Shown piece after piece: positions 55,714 to 63,850 of a stretch of DNA of 64,000 nucleotides. The stretch is from the NCBI RefSeq assembly GCF_009909155.2, contig NZ_JAAAPM020000018.1:22061-86060 (forward strand), in the 5' to 3' direction. The position numbers and the translations under genes are program-made. The notes below the pieces were generated by a model. It did not search any database, was not told the origin of the DNA, and saw only the letters and a list, made by a program, of their open reading frames with translations. The stretch comes from Flavobacterium undicola (GTDB lineage Bacteria; Bacteroidota; Bacteroidia; Flavobacteriales; Flavobacteriaceae). Every line of letters starts with the position of its first letter. Position 1 is the first letter of the stretch.

Positions 55714-56412
55714 TTATTGAAATTCCGCTTCGAATAAATCTGTAAAATGTTTTAGAATTTTTGTTTTCACTTCTTCCTCATCCACTTTTTCGACACCGAG
55801 TTCTACGTTTAAAGTAGTCACTGCTTTTCCGCGAATTCCACACGGAATAATATTATCAAAATATCCCAAATCGGCATTGACGTTTAAGGCAAATCCGTGC
55901 ATGGTTACCCAACGCGAAGCGCGCACACCCATAGCACAAATCTTTCTCGCAAATGGTGTCCCCACTCCTAGCCAAACCCCTGTTTCGCCATCGCTGCGTC
56001 CGGATGCTACACCATATTCTGCCAAAGTTAGAATAATGGCTTCTTCCAGAAAACGCAGGTATTTATGAATATCAGTAAAGAAATTTTCTAAGTCCAGGAT
56101 AGGATAACCTACAATTTGTCCTGGTCCGTGATAGGTAATATCACCACCACGATTGATTTTGTAAAAAGTGGCTCCTTTGGCTTCCAATTGTTTTTCGGAC
56201 AACAGTAAATTTTCAAAATCACCGCTTTTTCCTAAAGTATACACATGAGGATGTTCGACAAAAAGTAAATAATTCGGCGTTGGCAGATTCGTTTCTTCTC
56301 TACGGTTTTGAATTTTCAAGTCGACAATACCCTTGAACAATTCTTCCTGGTATTCCCAAGTCGATTTATAATCTTTCGTGCCTAAATCTTGAAGTTGGAT
56401 TTTTTTATTCAT
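55714..56412 (-). CDS. lipB: Octanoyltransferase (lipoyl-protein ligase B)
   Basis: 232 residues. Transfers octanoate from acyl carrier protein to lipoyl domains of 2-oxoacid dehydrogenases, the first step of lipoate synthesis. The motif GGDITYHGPGQIVGYPILDL is diagnostic. The catalytic cysteine is C191 in IIPCGI, and the catalytic lysine is K157 in FARKICAMG. The length is normal. A dispersed repeat lies two bases upstream of the start codon, so the leader is made largely of repeat DNA. Confidence 0.96.
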   Translation of the reverse strand: MNKKIQLQDLGTKDYKSTWEYQEELFKGIVDLKIQNRREETNLPTPNYLLFVEHPHVYTLGKSGDFENLLLSEKQLEAKGATFYKINRGGDITYHGPGQIVGYPILDLENFFTDIHKYLRFLEEAIILTLAEYGVASGRSDGETGVWLGVGTPFARKICAMGVRASRWVTMHGFALNVNADLGYFDNIIPCGIRGKAVTTLNVELGVEKVDEEEVKTKILKHFTDLFEAEFQ

Positions 56413-56414
56413 CT

Positions 56415-56439
56415 GTCATTGCGAGGAACGAAGCAATCT
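56415..56439. repeat. Dispersed repeat in the lipB leader
   Basis: GTCATTGCGAGGAACGAAGCAATCT, matching 253-279 apart from its central bases. It ends two bases before the lipB ATG on the minus strand. Confidence 0.65.
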
Positions 56440-56465
56440 TTTTTCGTTCGTTCATTTGTGAAATG

Positions 56466-56473
56466 CAAAAATA
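56466..56473 (-). promoter_or_regulatory. Putative -7 box of lipB
   Basis: TATTTTTG on the minus strand matches TAnnTTTG. It lies upstream of the repeat, so the repeat would be transcribed in the leader. Confidence 0.4.
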
Positions 56474-56526
56474 CAATTAATTATTTTCTTTTACCTAGGA
56501 GTCACAAAGTCGTCAACTTTGTTATT

Positions 56527-57285
56527 TTATTCAAACGAAACATCAAGATTTAGTTTTTCGGGATTTTCGGAATAATCACTAAAAGGATATTCCACAGTAA
56601 TAGTTTTTCTATCGGCACTGAACATGGCATCCGGATTAGAAACCGATTTTACAGCTTTAGGGAAATGGTATTTCAAAGTATACTTTGATGAAGCAAAAAT
56701 CATTTTAGCCATTCCAAGTGAATCAGTCGCTATTTTTTTGATTTGGTCTTTTAAAACTACAGCTTTTCGAGTAAATTTTTTGCCGTTATAACTAAAACTT
56801 AATTTAGAATTATTATCTCCCATGCCACTCATCATAGCAGCAGGATTACTATTTTTATCTGATTTTCCTTTGAGGTCTTTCAACGCTCCCATACTTTCCA
56901 TCACGCCATCTAATTCATTTACGCTTTTAAACGGAGTGTTCATAGAAAACAGCAATTGTTTTGCTTCTGGATTCATTTTTATGTTCATTACAAAGTTTTC
57001 CAACTTTTTCAGAGCCGCTTGTTGTTCGACTGACAATTTAGCGATACTGTCTTTTTTAGTTTCAAAAATCTGTTTGAACGAAAACGTAGAATCAACAACC
57101 TTGGTATCTTTTTTTGTTGCCAATTCGTTTCCAATTTTATCCCCAGCCATCGCCATCAAACCGGCACCATCCATTTCTAATGCAAAAGTCCCTGTTCCAT
57201 CAGGATGAACTTCAATATTTTCGGTGAAATTGCAGCTCGTTAATACCAATAAGAAAGTAAGAAGTAGTGAAAATTTTGATTTCAT
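56527..57285 (-). CDS. Hypothetical lipoprotein
   Basis: 252 residues. The signal peptide ends in a good lipobox, LTSC (Cys at residue 18). The mature part starts with VHPDGTGTFALEMDGAGLMAM, has several helical charged stretches in the middle (about 60-110), and ends in a beta-rich region with TVEYPFSDYSENPEKLNLDVSFE. I do not recognise the family. It is a single gene with a promoter box about 20 bases upstream and no close partner. Confidence 0.7.
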   Translation of the reverse strand: MKSKFSLLLTFLLVLTSCNFTENIEVHPDGTGTFALEMDGAGLMAMAGDKIGNELATKKDTKVVDSTFSFKQIFETKKDSIAKLSVEQQAALKKLENFVMNIKMNPEAKQLLFSMNTPFKSVNELDGVMESMGALKDLKGKSDKNSNPAAMMSGMGDNNSKLSFSYNGKKFTRKAVVLKDQIKKIATDSLGMAKMIFASSKYTLKYHFPKAVKSVSNPDAMFSADRKTITVEYPFSDYSENPEKLNLDVSFE

Positions 57286-57305
57286 CGTGCTTTTTATTTT
57301 TTTTC

Positions 57306-57313
57306 CAAAGATA
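57306..57313 (-). promoter_or_regulatory. Putative -7 box of the lipoprotein gene
   Basis: TATCTTTG on the minus strand matches TAnnTTTG, 20 bases before the start codon. Confidence 0.4.
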
Positions 57314-57366
57314 CAAAGTATGATTTAAATCTATTCTGTTGTTATTATGAAAAGAAATAAACTTAA

Positions 57367-57475
57367 TAGCCCCGACCTGTCTACCGACAGGCAGGTAGTA
57401 GCGGCATCCTTTTTATTTTGTTCCCTGAGCTTGTCGAAGGGAACAAAATAAAAAGATATAGTGGATAGCGGGAGG
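57367..57475. repeat. Dispersed hairpin repeat, copy 3
   Basis: AGCCCCGACC ... GTAGTAGCGGCATCCTTTT leads to a perfect 16-bp stem (TTTTATTTTGTTCCCT, 57411-57426, with 57438-57453), then AAAGATATAGTGGATAGCGGGAG. The flanks match copy 2 (26818-26895) and the inverse of 169-225. The stem sequence is unrelated to theirs. Confidence 0.65.
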
Positions 57476-57516
57476 AATTGTCATTGAAAACGGAGATTTT
57501 CAGCTCCTAAAAATTC

Positions 57517-57551
57517 TCCTCTCCCCCCGCCCTCTCCAAAAGAGAGGGAGC
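57517..57551. repeat. Second copy of the rnhB-type hairpin repeat
   Basis: TCCTCTCCCCCCG, then CCCTCTCC-AAAA-GAGAGGG. It closely matches 54945-54979 but is intergenic here, just upstream of the lysS promoter. Confidence 0.65.
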
Positions 57552-57574
57552 CCAAGCCAAATCCTTATGAGGGT

Positions 57575-57606
57575 TTTGTGATTTTAAGACATAAAGACTA
57601 TCTTTG
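57575..57606 (+). promoter_or_regulatory. Bacteroidota-type promoter of lysS
   Basis: TTG (57576-57578), then 20 bases, then TATCTTTG (57599-57606). This is an exact match to TTG-N19/20-TAnnTTTG. It supports the ATG at 57629 and argues against a GTG start at 57578. Confidence 0.75.
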
Positions 57607-57628
57607 CGGTCTTAAAAATCAGACTATA

Positions 57629-59332
57629 ATGGCATTATCAGAACAAGAAATCATCCGAAGAGAAAAACTTCAATCTTTACGCAACTTAGGAATCAATCCT
57701 TATCCTGCTAATCTTTTTCCTGTAAATCATACTTCAAAGCAGATTAAGGAATCTTTCGAAGAAGGTAAGAAAGTGATTGTTGCCGGGCGTTTGATGAGTG
57801 TGAGAGATCAGGGAAAAGCTTGTTTTGCTGAATTGCAAGATAGTGAAGGACGTATTCAATTGTACGTGAATCGCGATGTTTTGTGTGAAGGTGATGATAA
57901 AACCTTGTACAATCAAGTATTCAAAAAACTGACCGATTTAGGTGATTTTATTGGTATTGAAGGCGAATTGTTTACTACGCAGGTTGGTGCGAAATGTATT
58001 CGTGTAAGCGGTTTTACTTTTTTGAGTAAAACTTTACGTCCGCTTCCTTTGCCAAAAGTGGATGAAGATGGAAAAGTTCACGATGCTTTTAACGATGCCG
58101 AATTGCGTTACCGTATGCGTTATGTGGATTTAACGGTGAACCAAAACGTAAAAGATACTTTTATCAAACGTACTAAATTGTTCAACGCCATGCGTGGATT
58201 CTTTAATGATGCCGGGTATCTTGAAGTAGAAACTCCTGTCTTGCAAGCAATTCCGGGTGGTGCTGCAGCGCGTCCGTTTATTACGCATCATAACTCATTG
58301 GACATTCCGTTGTACATGCGTATTGCGAATGAGTTGTATTTAAAAAGATTGATCGTTGGTGGATTTGATGGTGTATATGAGTTTTCGAAAAACTTCCGTA
58401 ACGAAGGAATGGACAGAACCCACAACCCTGAATTCACGGCAATGGAAATATATGTAGCCTACAAAGACTACAACTGGATGATGGAATTTACCGAGAAATT
58501 GTTAGAGCATTGCGCTATTGGCGTGAATGGTACCAGCGAAGCTACTTTTGGCGAACACCAAATTAGTTTCAAAGCGCCTTATGCCCGTGTAACGATGACT
58601 GATTCTATCAAACATTTTACTGGTTTTGATATTTCCGGGAAAAGTGAAGCTGAATTATACGAAGCTGCAAAAGGAATGGGAATTGAGGTAGATGCTACCA
58701 TGGGGAAAGGAAAATTGATTGATGAAATTTTTGGAGCAAAATGTGAAGGAAATTATATTCAGCCAACATTCATTACTGATTATCCAAAAGAAATGTCGCC
58801 ATTGTGTAAAGAACACCGTGACAATCCTGAATTGACGGAGCGTTTTGAATTGATGGTTTGTGGTAAAGAAGTTGCAAATGCATACTCTGAATTAAATGAC
58901 CCAATTGATCAAAGAGAGCGTTTTGAAGACCAAATGCGTTTAGCTGCCAAAGGTGATGATGAAGCCAATGGAATTATCGATGAAGATTTCTTAAGAGCAT
59001 TAGAATATGGAATGCCTCCAACATCTGGATTAGGAATTGGAATGGATCGCTTGATGATGTTCTTGACGAATAATGCTTCTATCCAAGAAGTATTGTTGTT
59101 CCCGCAAATGAGACCTGAGAAAAAACAAATCCAAATTGAATTGACTGCCGAAGAAAAATTAATCATCGATTTATTGAAATCGAATGATAACAAAGTAGAA
59201 TTGGGTCAACTAAAAACACAATCCTATTTAAGCGGTAAAAAATGGGATACTGCCATGAAAGGTTTATCTAAACACGGCTTGACTAAAGTAGCTGTTGAAG
59301 GCGAAAGTAAAGTAGTGGAATTAGTGGGATAG
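57629..59332 (+). CDS. lysS: Lysyl-tRNA synthetase, class II
   Basis: 567 residues from the ATG at 57629. Charges tRNA-Lys. The N-terminal OB-fold anticodon-binding domain (about 50-170) contains GKACFAELQDSEGRIQLYVNRD. The class II catalytic core has motif 2 KNFRNEGMDRTHNPEFTAMEIYVAY and motif 3 GLGIGMDRLMM. A C-terminal extension of about 60 residues (ELTAEEKLIIDLLKSNDNKVELGQLKTQSYLSGKKW) is present. I recall such extensions in other Bacteroidota enzymes. It is a single gene with a consensus promoter and a strong terminator. Confidence 0.98.
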   Translation: MALSEQEIIRREKLQSLRNLGINPYPANLFPVNHTSKQIKESFEEGKKVIVAGRLMSVRDQGKACFAELQDSEGRIQLYVNRDVLCEGDDKTLYNQVFKKLTDLGDFIGIEGELFTTQVGAKCIRVSGFTFLSKTLRPLPLPKVDEDGKVHDAFNDAELRYRMRYVDLTVNQNVKDTFIKRTKLFNAMRGFFNDAGYLEVETPVLQAIPGGAAARPFITHHNSLDIPLYMRIANELYLKRLIVGGFDGVYEFSKNFRNEGMDRTHNPEFTAMEIYVAYKDYNWMMEFTEKLLEHCAIGVNGTSEATFGEHQISFKAPYARVTMTDSIKHFTGFDISGKSEAELYEAAKGMGIEVDATMGKGKLIDEIFGAKCEGNYIQPTFITDYPKEMSPLCKEHRDNPELTERFELMVCGKEVANAYSELNDPIDQRERFEDQMRLAAKGDDEANGIIDEDFLRALEYGMPPTSGLGIGMDRLMMFLTNNASIQEVLLFPQMRPEKKQIQIELTAEEKLIIDLLKSNDNKVELGQLKTQSYLSGKKWDTAMKGLSKHGLTKVAVEGESKVVELVG

Positions 59333-59354
59333 TTTTTTTATTCGAATAATATTC

Positions 59355-59392
59355 AAACCCGTCTCGTTTTTTAGAACGAGACGGGTTTTGTG
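59355..59392. terminator. Terminator of lysS
   Basis: AAACCCGTCTCGTT (59355-59368) pairs perfectly with AACGAGACGGGTTT (59375-59388). It is shared with the convergent dehydrogenase gene. Confidence 0.88.
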
Positions 59393-59394
59393 TT

Positions 59395-60420
59395 TTAAAC
59401 CAACAAAGCCGCTTTATTATCAATATCGTTTTGAGCGAGTAAGGATTCTATATTATTGAAAGTCACTAGAGCAATCTGTGTTAAAGCTTCGTTAGTAAAA
59501 AATGCCTGATGTGCTGTAACCAAAACATTCGGGAAGCTCATTAAACGCTGAATGGCATCGTCCTGAATAATATCTTCAGAATGGTCCGTAAAAAACAACT
59601 TTTCTTCCTGATCATAAACATCAATTCCCAAATAACCTATTTTCCCTTCTTTCAAACCTTCAATAACACAGGCTGTTTCTATCAATCCTCCGCGGCTTGT
59701 ATTGATAATCATCACATGCTCTTTCATCATGGAAAGTGATTTTTTATCAATAAGATGTTTTGTTTTTTCATTCAACGGACAATGCAACGAAATAATATCA
59801 GATTCTTTAAAAATAGTTTCTAATGAGACAAAAGTTACTCCATCCTTCTCCATTTCTGAATCGGTAACAATGTCAAAAGCCAAGACTTTACAACCAAAAC
59901 CTGTAACGATTTTAGCAAACGCTTTACCAATATTTCCAGTTCCAATAATTCCAACCGTTTTGCCATGCAAATCAAAACCCAACAATCCATTTAACGAAAA
60001 ATTTTGTTCCCGAACCCGATTGTACGCCTTATGTGTTTTTCTGTTCAATGTCAAAATCATTGCTATGGCGTGTTCAGCCACCGCTTCAGGGGAATAAGCC
60101 GGAACACGACATACTTTTAAATTGTATTTTTTAGCGGCTTCTAAATTGACATTATTGAAACCCGCACAACGCAAGGCGATAATTCGTACCTTTCTTTCTG
60201 CCAATTGTTTAATGACTGCTTCATTGACAACATCATTTACAAAAACACAAACTACATCAGTATTGCTAATTAATTTTACTGTTTTCTCATTTAATTGGGT
60301 GTCAAAAAAATCTAATTGATAACCAAAATCGATATTATACTTTTCAAAGAAAACTTTATCGTAGACTTGGGTTGAAAAAAAAGCAACTTTGGGTTTTAAT
60401 GGTAAAACGGGATGTTTCAT
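59395..60420 (-). CDS. ldhA: D-lactate dehydrogenase (2-hydroxyacid dehydrogenase family)
   Basis: 341 residues. Reduces pyruvate to D-lactate with NADH. The NAD-binding motif is VGIIGTGNIGKAFAKI (about 151-166). The catalytic residues sit in NTSRGGLIE (Arg), DVYDQEE (Glu) and TAHQAFFT (His). ALRCAGFNNVNLEAAKKYNLKVCRVPAYSPEAVAEHAIAMIL is characteristic of fermentative LdhA. Related 2-hydroxyacid dehydrogenases cannot be fully excluded by eye. It is on its own, convergent with lysS. Confidence 0.9.
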   Translation of the reverse strand: MKHPVLPLKPKVAFFSTQVYDKVFFEKYNIDFGYQLDFFDTQLNEKTVKLISNTDVVCVFVNDVVNEAVIKQLAERKVRIIALRCAGFNNVNLEAAKKYNLKVCRVPAYSPEAVAEHAIAMILTLNRKTHKAYNRVREQNFSLNGLLGFDLHGKTVGIIGTGNIGKAFAKIVTGFGCKVLAFDIVTDSEMEKDGVTFVSLETIFKESDIISLHCPLNEKTKHLIDKKSLSMMKEHVMIINTSRGGLIETACVIEGLKEGKIGYLGIDVYDQEEKLFFTDHSEDIIQDDAIQRLMSFPNVLVTAHQAFFTNEALTQIALVTFNNIESLLAQNDIDNKAALLV

Positions 60421-60698
60421 GAGCTATTTTTAAAGAATTCCTTTGATTTTAAAGTATTTTCAAGTTAGCGAATAAATCCTAAAGTATCTGAGAAATACCT
60501 TTTATTTAAGCAAAGATTCAATTACACGCAATACAACTACTATCAAAAACAAAATCACATCTGAATATAAATCATTAAATCTGAAACAGCATATTAAACC
60601 AATTCTAAAAAAACAAGTCTATATAATAAATAGATTACATTTATGCTTTAAAAAGAAAAAAGCATACCCTATTTCAACCGAACCAAAGAATAACCACT

Positions 60699-63170
60699 AT
60701 GACAAAAAAATTATTTTATCTACTTGTATTTTTTTTCAGCATACCCACAATCAATTTTGCTCAACAATCTACCGATTCCATTGCTAAAACAAAAACTACT
60801 CCACCAGAGATTGAAAAAGTATATTTACATACTGACAATAATTATTACACGGTTGGAGAATCATTATGGTACAAAGCCTATTCAGTCTATGCTTATACCA
60901 ATCAACTTTTTGATCATAGCAAAATACTCTATGTAGAGCTCATTTCGCCAGATTCTAAAATAATCAGTCGCAATATAACCAACCTTGAAGGAGGTCTTGG
61001 TCATGGTGATTTTGTATTGGCTGATTCTCTTGGTATCAAACCAGGAAACTACCAATTAAGAGCTTACACAAATTGGATGCGGAATTATGGAGATGATTTT
61101 GTTTTCAAAAAAGAAATCCAAATTATAACTCCCAATAAAGAAAACACAATCCAATCCAAAGAAAACAATAGCACAAAAACAGTCTCAAAAAACAAAAAAG
61201 ACAATTCGAAGCTTGAAAATACAGCAGCAGTTCTAATCGATTTTTTCCCTGAAGGCGGTTCCCTAGTAGAAGATGTAATTAGTAATATAGCCTTCAAAGC
61301 GACGGATTCCTACGGAAATCCAATTGAAATAAAAGGGACGATTTTTGATGCTAATGACAAACAAATCAATTTATTCAAAAGCAGTCATGACGGCATGGGA
61401 AAATTCATATTGCAACCCGAAAAAAATCTAAAGTATTATGCCAAAGTAATTACACCCAACAATGAAGAAATAAAGATAAATATTCCTGAAGTTCAAAAAA
61501 CAGGCTACACATTGAGTATTAATAAGGTTGACGACAAAAAAGTAGTCACTATTAAAACCAACGCAGCTACTCTAAATCAAAACCCGGATGCTGATTTAAC
61601 ACTTATTTGCACTACAAGAGGCATCACTTATTTTGAAGGAACTCAAACTTTAAAAGACACTAAACTTTCTTTTATATTGCCCGAGGAAAATTTCCCGGAG
61701 GGTATTGCACAAATTACACTTTATGATAAACTCTCTCGACCTCAAAGCGAACGATTAGTCTACATTGAAAAAAATAATGATATTACTGTGTCTTTATCAA
61801 CTGATAAAAAACAATATACTCCAAAAGAAAAAGTAAACCTTAACCTTTCGGCAAAAGACAAACAAGGTAATCCTTTGATAGCTAATTTTTCGATAGCTGT
61901 AAAGGATACAAATGGCATTAACGAAAATTTTGATGACACTGTAAATATTAGTTCTTATTTCCTGATGACTTCAGACATCAAAGGAAAAGTACACAACCCA
62001 AATTACTATTTCAACAATGCAAATCCTGCCAGATTAAATCATTTAGATTTACTTTTACTAACCCAGGGATGGCGTGATTTTGTATGGAAAAAATTCCCAA
62101 ACCTCAACGTAAATAAAAACTTTAAAGTTGAAAAAGGAATTACAATAGCAGGAAAAGTAGAAAATTTAATTGGTACTACTGCCAAAGAAAATAACCAGGT
62201 ACAAATGCTACTTTTAAATAACAAAGCTACCGCAATGCTAAATGACACTACTGATGTGAATGGAAAATTTGAATTTAACAATATTGTTTTCAAAGGAACT
62301 GCTACTATGCTACTCAATACAAAAAATCAAAAAGGAAAAAACAGTGGTGAATTTGTGCTAGACTCAATATACAATCCCCCCATAGCTGTAGATTTTAAAG
62401 CTCTTAAACCTCTAAATGATGAAGAAAACAAAATCACTCAGATTAAAACAAACATTCGAAATAAAAACATTCTCTTTAATATTCCTGAAGAAAATCAATT
62501 GAAAGATGTAATTATTACTGCAAAAAAGAAAAAAGAAGATACAACTGAAAGTCGCTACGGTTTTGCCGATTTCACTTATATTCCTGAAGAAAAAGGGCCA
62601 CATTATTCTAATATTTTTATGCTTCTCCAAATTGCCATTCCCAATGTAACAGCATCTGCTAATTCCGTTCGTTTTAACCGTTATGATGGACCACCGATTA
62701 TTTTAGTTGATGGAATAGAAACTGATATGAATCTTTTGTCTTTTATGTCTACTGACGATATTGCTAAAATTGAAGCTATAAAAGGTCCTGGAGCTGCTGT
62801 TTTTGGTTCGCAAGGTGCAAATGGAGCCATACTTATCTATACCAAACTTGGAAAAGGTACGACAAGCAGAAAAGTTTTTCACTCTATAGCTATGCCTATT
62901 AATGGATATCAAAATACCCGATTTTTCTATTCTCCTGATTACAGCAAACCAAATCCATTAGAAAAGGACAAAGCCGATATTCGAAACACCTTATATTGGA
63001 ATCCTTATATTCAGCCTGATGAAAAAGGAAATGCTACCATTTCATATTACAACAATGAAGTAGATACAACTGTAAATGTCGATTTAGAAGGAATAACAAA
63101 TAATGGAATTCCTATAGTGGTAAAAAGCAGTTATCAAATAAAAAAAACAAAATCTATTTTAAATCAATAA
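60699..63170 (+). CDS. Exported protein with MG2-like domains and a TonB plug domain, no barrel
   Basis: 823 residues with a signal peptide (1-21, ending NFAQ). The N-terminal region EKVYLHTDNNYYTVGESLWYKAYSVYA resembles the MG2 macroglobulin-like domain. Further beta-rich domains fill residues about 130-620. Near residues 645-715 a TonB-receptor plug-like domain appears: PPIILVDGIETD ... DIAKIEAIKGPGAAVFGSQGANGAILIYT. No TonB-dependent beta-barrel follows; instead a short tail with LYWNPYIQPDEKGNATISYYN resembles the alpha-2-macroglobulin family. The architecture is known in Bacteroidota, with unclear function. It may act at the inner face of the outer membrane. A hairpin (60642-60666) lies in the leader. 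Confidence 0.78.
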   Translation: MTKKLFYLLVFFFSIPTINFAQQSTDSIAKTKTTPPEIEKVYLHTDNNYYTVGESLWYKAYSVYAYTNQLFDHSKILYVELISPDSKIISRNITNLEGGLGHGDFVLADSLGIKPGNYQLRAYTNWMRNYGDDFVFKKEIQIITPNKENTIQSKENNSTKTVSKNKKDNSKLENTAAVLIDFFPEGGSLVEDVISNIAFKATDSYGNPIEIKGTIFDANDKQINLFKSSHDGMGKFILQPEKNLKYYAKVITPNNEEIKINIPEVQKTGYTLSINKVDDKKVVTIKTNAATLNQNPDADLTLICTTRGITYFEGTQTLKDTKLSFILPEENFPEGIAQITLYDKLSRPQSERLVYIEKNNDITVSLSTDKKQYTPKEKVNLNLSAKDKQGNPLIANFSIAVKDTNGINENFDDTVNISSYFLMTSDIKGKVHNPNYYFNNANPARLNHLDLLLLTQGWRDFVWKKFPNLNVNKNFKVEKGITIAGKVENLIGTTAKENNQVQMLLLNNKATAMLNDTTDVNGKFEFNNIVFKGTATMLLNTKNQKGKNSGEFVLDSIYNPPIAVDFKALKPLNDEENKITQIKTNIRNKNILFNIPEENQLKDVIITAKKKKEDTTESRYGFADFTYIPEEKGPHYSNIFMLLQIAIPNVTASANSVRFNRYDGPPIILVDGIETDMNLLSFMSTDDIAKIEAIKGPGAAVFGSQGANGAILIYTKLGKGTTSRKVFHSIAMPINGYQNTRFFYSPDYSKPNPLEKDKADIRNTLYWNPYIQPDEKGNATISYYNNEVDTTVNVDLEGITNNGIPIVVKSSYQIKKTKSILNQ

Positions 63171-63298
63171 AAATAGTTATCGACCATAAATCTTCTTCCT
63201 AATCAGATTGTTTAAGCAAACAAAAAACATAATTATTTCTTAATGATTAAACTTTATAGATTGTTTCAAGTCTTATCTTAAAATTAAACCAATTTATT

Positions 63299-63775
63299 AT
63301 GAAAAAATTAATCACTATTGCATTGGTAGCTATCATCGGCGTATCGTCTTATGCACAGGAAAGAAAAGAAAGACCAAGAAGACCTGAGGGAAATCCGATG
63401 GAGAAATTCACTCCAGAACAACGCAATCAACTAATGTTAAAAAAAATGACATTAGACCTTGATTTGAATGCTTCCCAACAAAAAGAAATGAGCAAAATAA
63501 TCGCTGAACAAGGTGCAAAAAGAGAAGCTCATTTGAAAGACAGAAAGGCTAAAACAGCAAAACCAACTTCTGACGAAATTTTTGAAATGAAAAGCAAAAT
63601 GCTGGATGAACAAATTGCGATGAATGGTAAAATGAAAAAAATCCTTTCTCCTGAACAATTTAAAAAATGGGACGAAATAAAACAACATCACCGTGAAGGC
63701 ATGAGAAAACATGATCGCAACGAAATGATGAGAAAAGGCATGAAACACAGAGATAGTAGTGCTGTAAAAAAATAA
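63299..63775 (+). CDS. Small exported Spy/CpxP-like protein
   Basis: 158 residues with a signal peptide (1-19, ending SSYAQ). The mature protein is highly charged and helical, rich in Lys, Glu and Met. It begins ERKERPRRPEG and contains the repeated helix pattern FTPEQRNQLMLKKMTLDLDLNASQQKEMSKII and ILSPEQFKKWDEIKQHHREGM, which resembles LTxxQ motifs of the Spy/CpxP periplasmic chaperones. A similar class of small Bacteroidota proteins is known. Function is inferred from the fold only. It has its own terminator. Confidence 0.65.
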   Translation: MKKLITIALVAIIGVSSYAQERKERPRRPEGNPMEKFTPEQRNQLMLKKMTLDLDLNASQQKEMSKIIAEQGAKREAHLKDRKAKTAKPTSDEIFEMKSKMLDEQIAMNGKMKKILSPEQFKKWDEIKQHHREGMRKHDRNEMMRKGMKHRDSSAVKK

Positions 63776-63787
63776 ACATCCCAAAGC

Positions 63788-63824
63788 AAAAAAGCTGTTT
63801 CACTAATTGCGAAACAGCTTTTTC
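63788..63824 (+). terminator. Terminator of the Spy/CpxP-like gene
   Basis: AAAAAAGCTGTTTC (63788-63801) pairs with GAAACAGCTTTTT (63811-63823), followed by T and A residues. Confidence 0.88.
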
Positions 63825-63850
63825 ATTTAGATAAAAAAGAAACCCGAATT

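Noticed and set aside
57578..57628. GTG start of lysS
   Set aside because: The segment contains the lysS -7 promoter box, so it is upstream of the transcript start.
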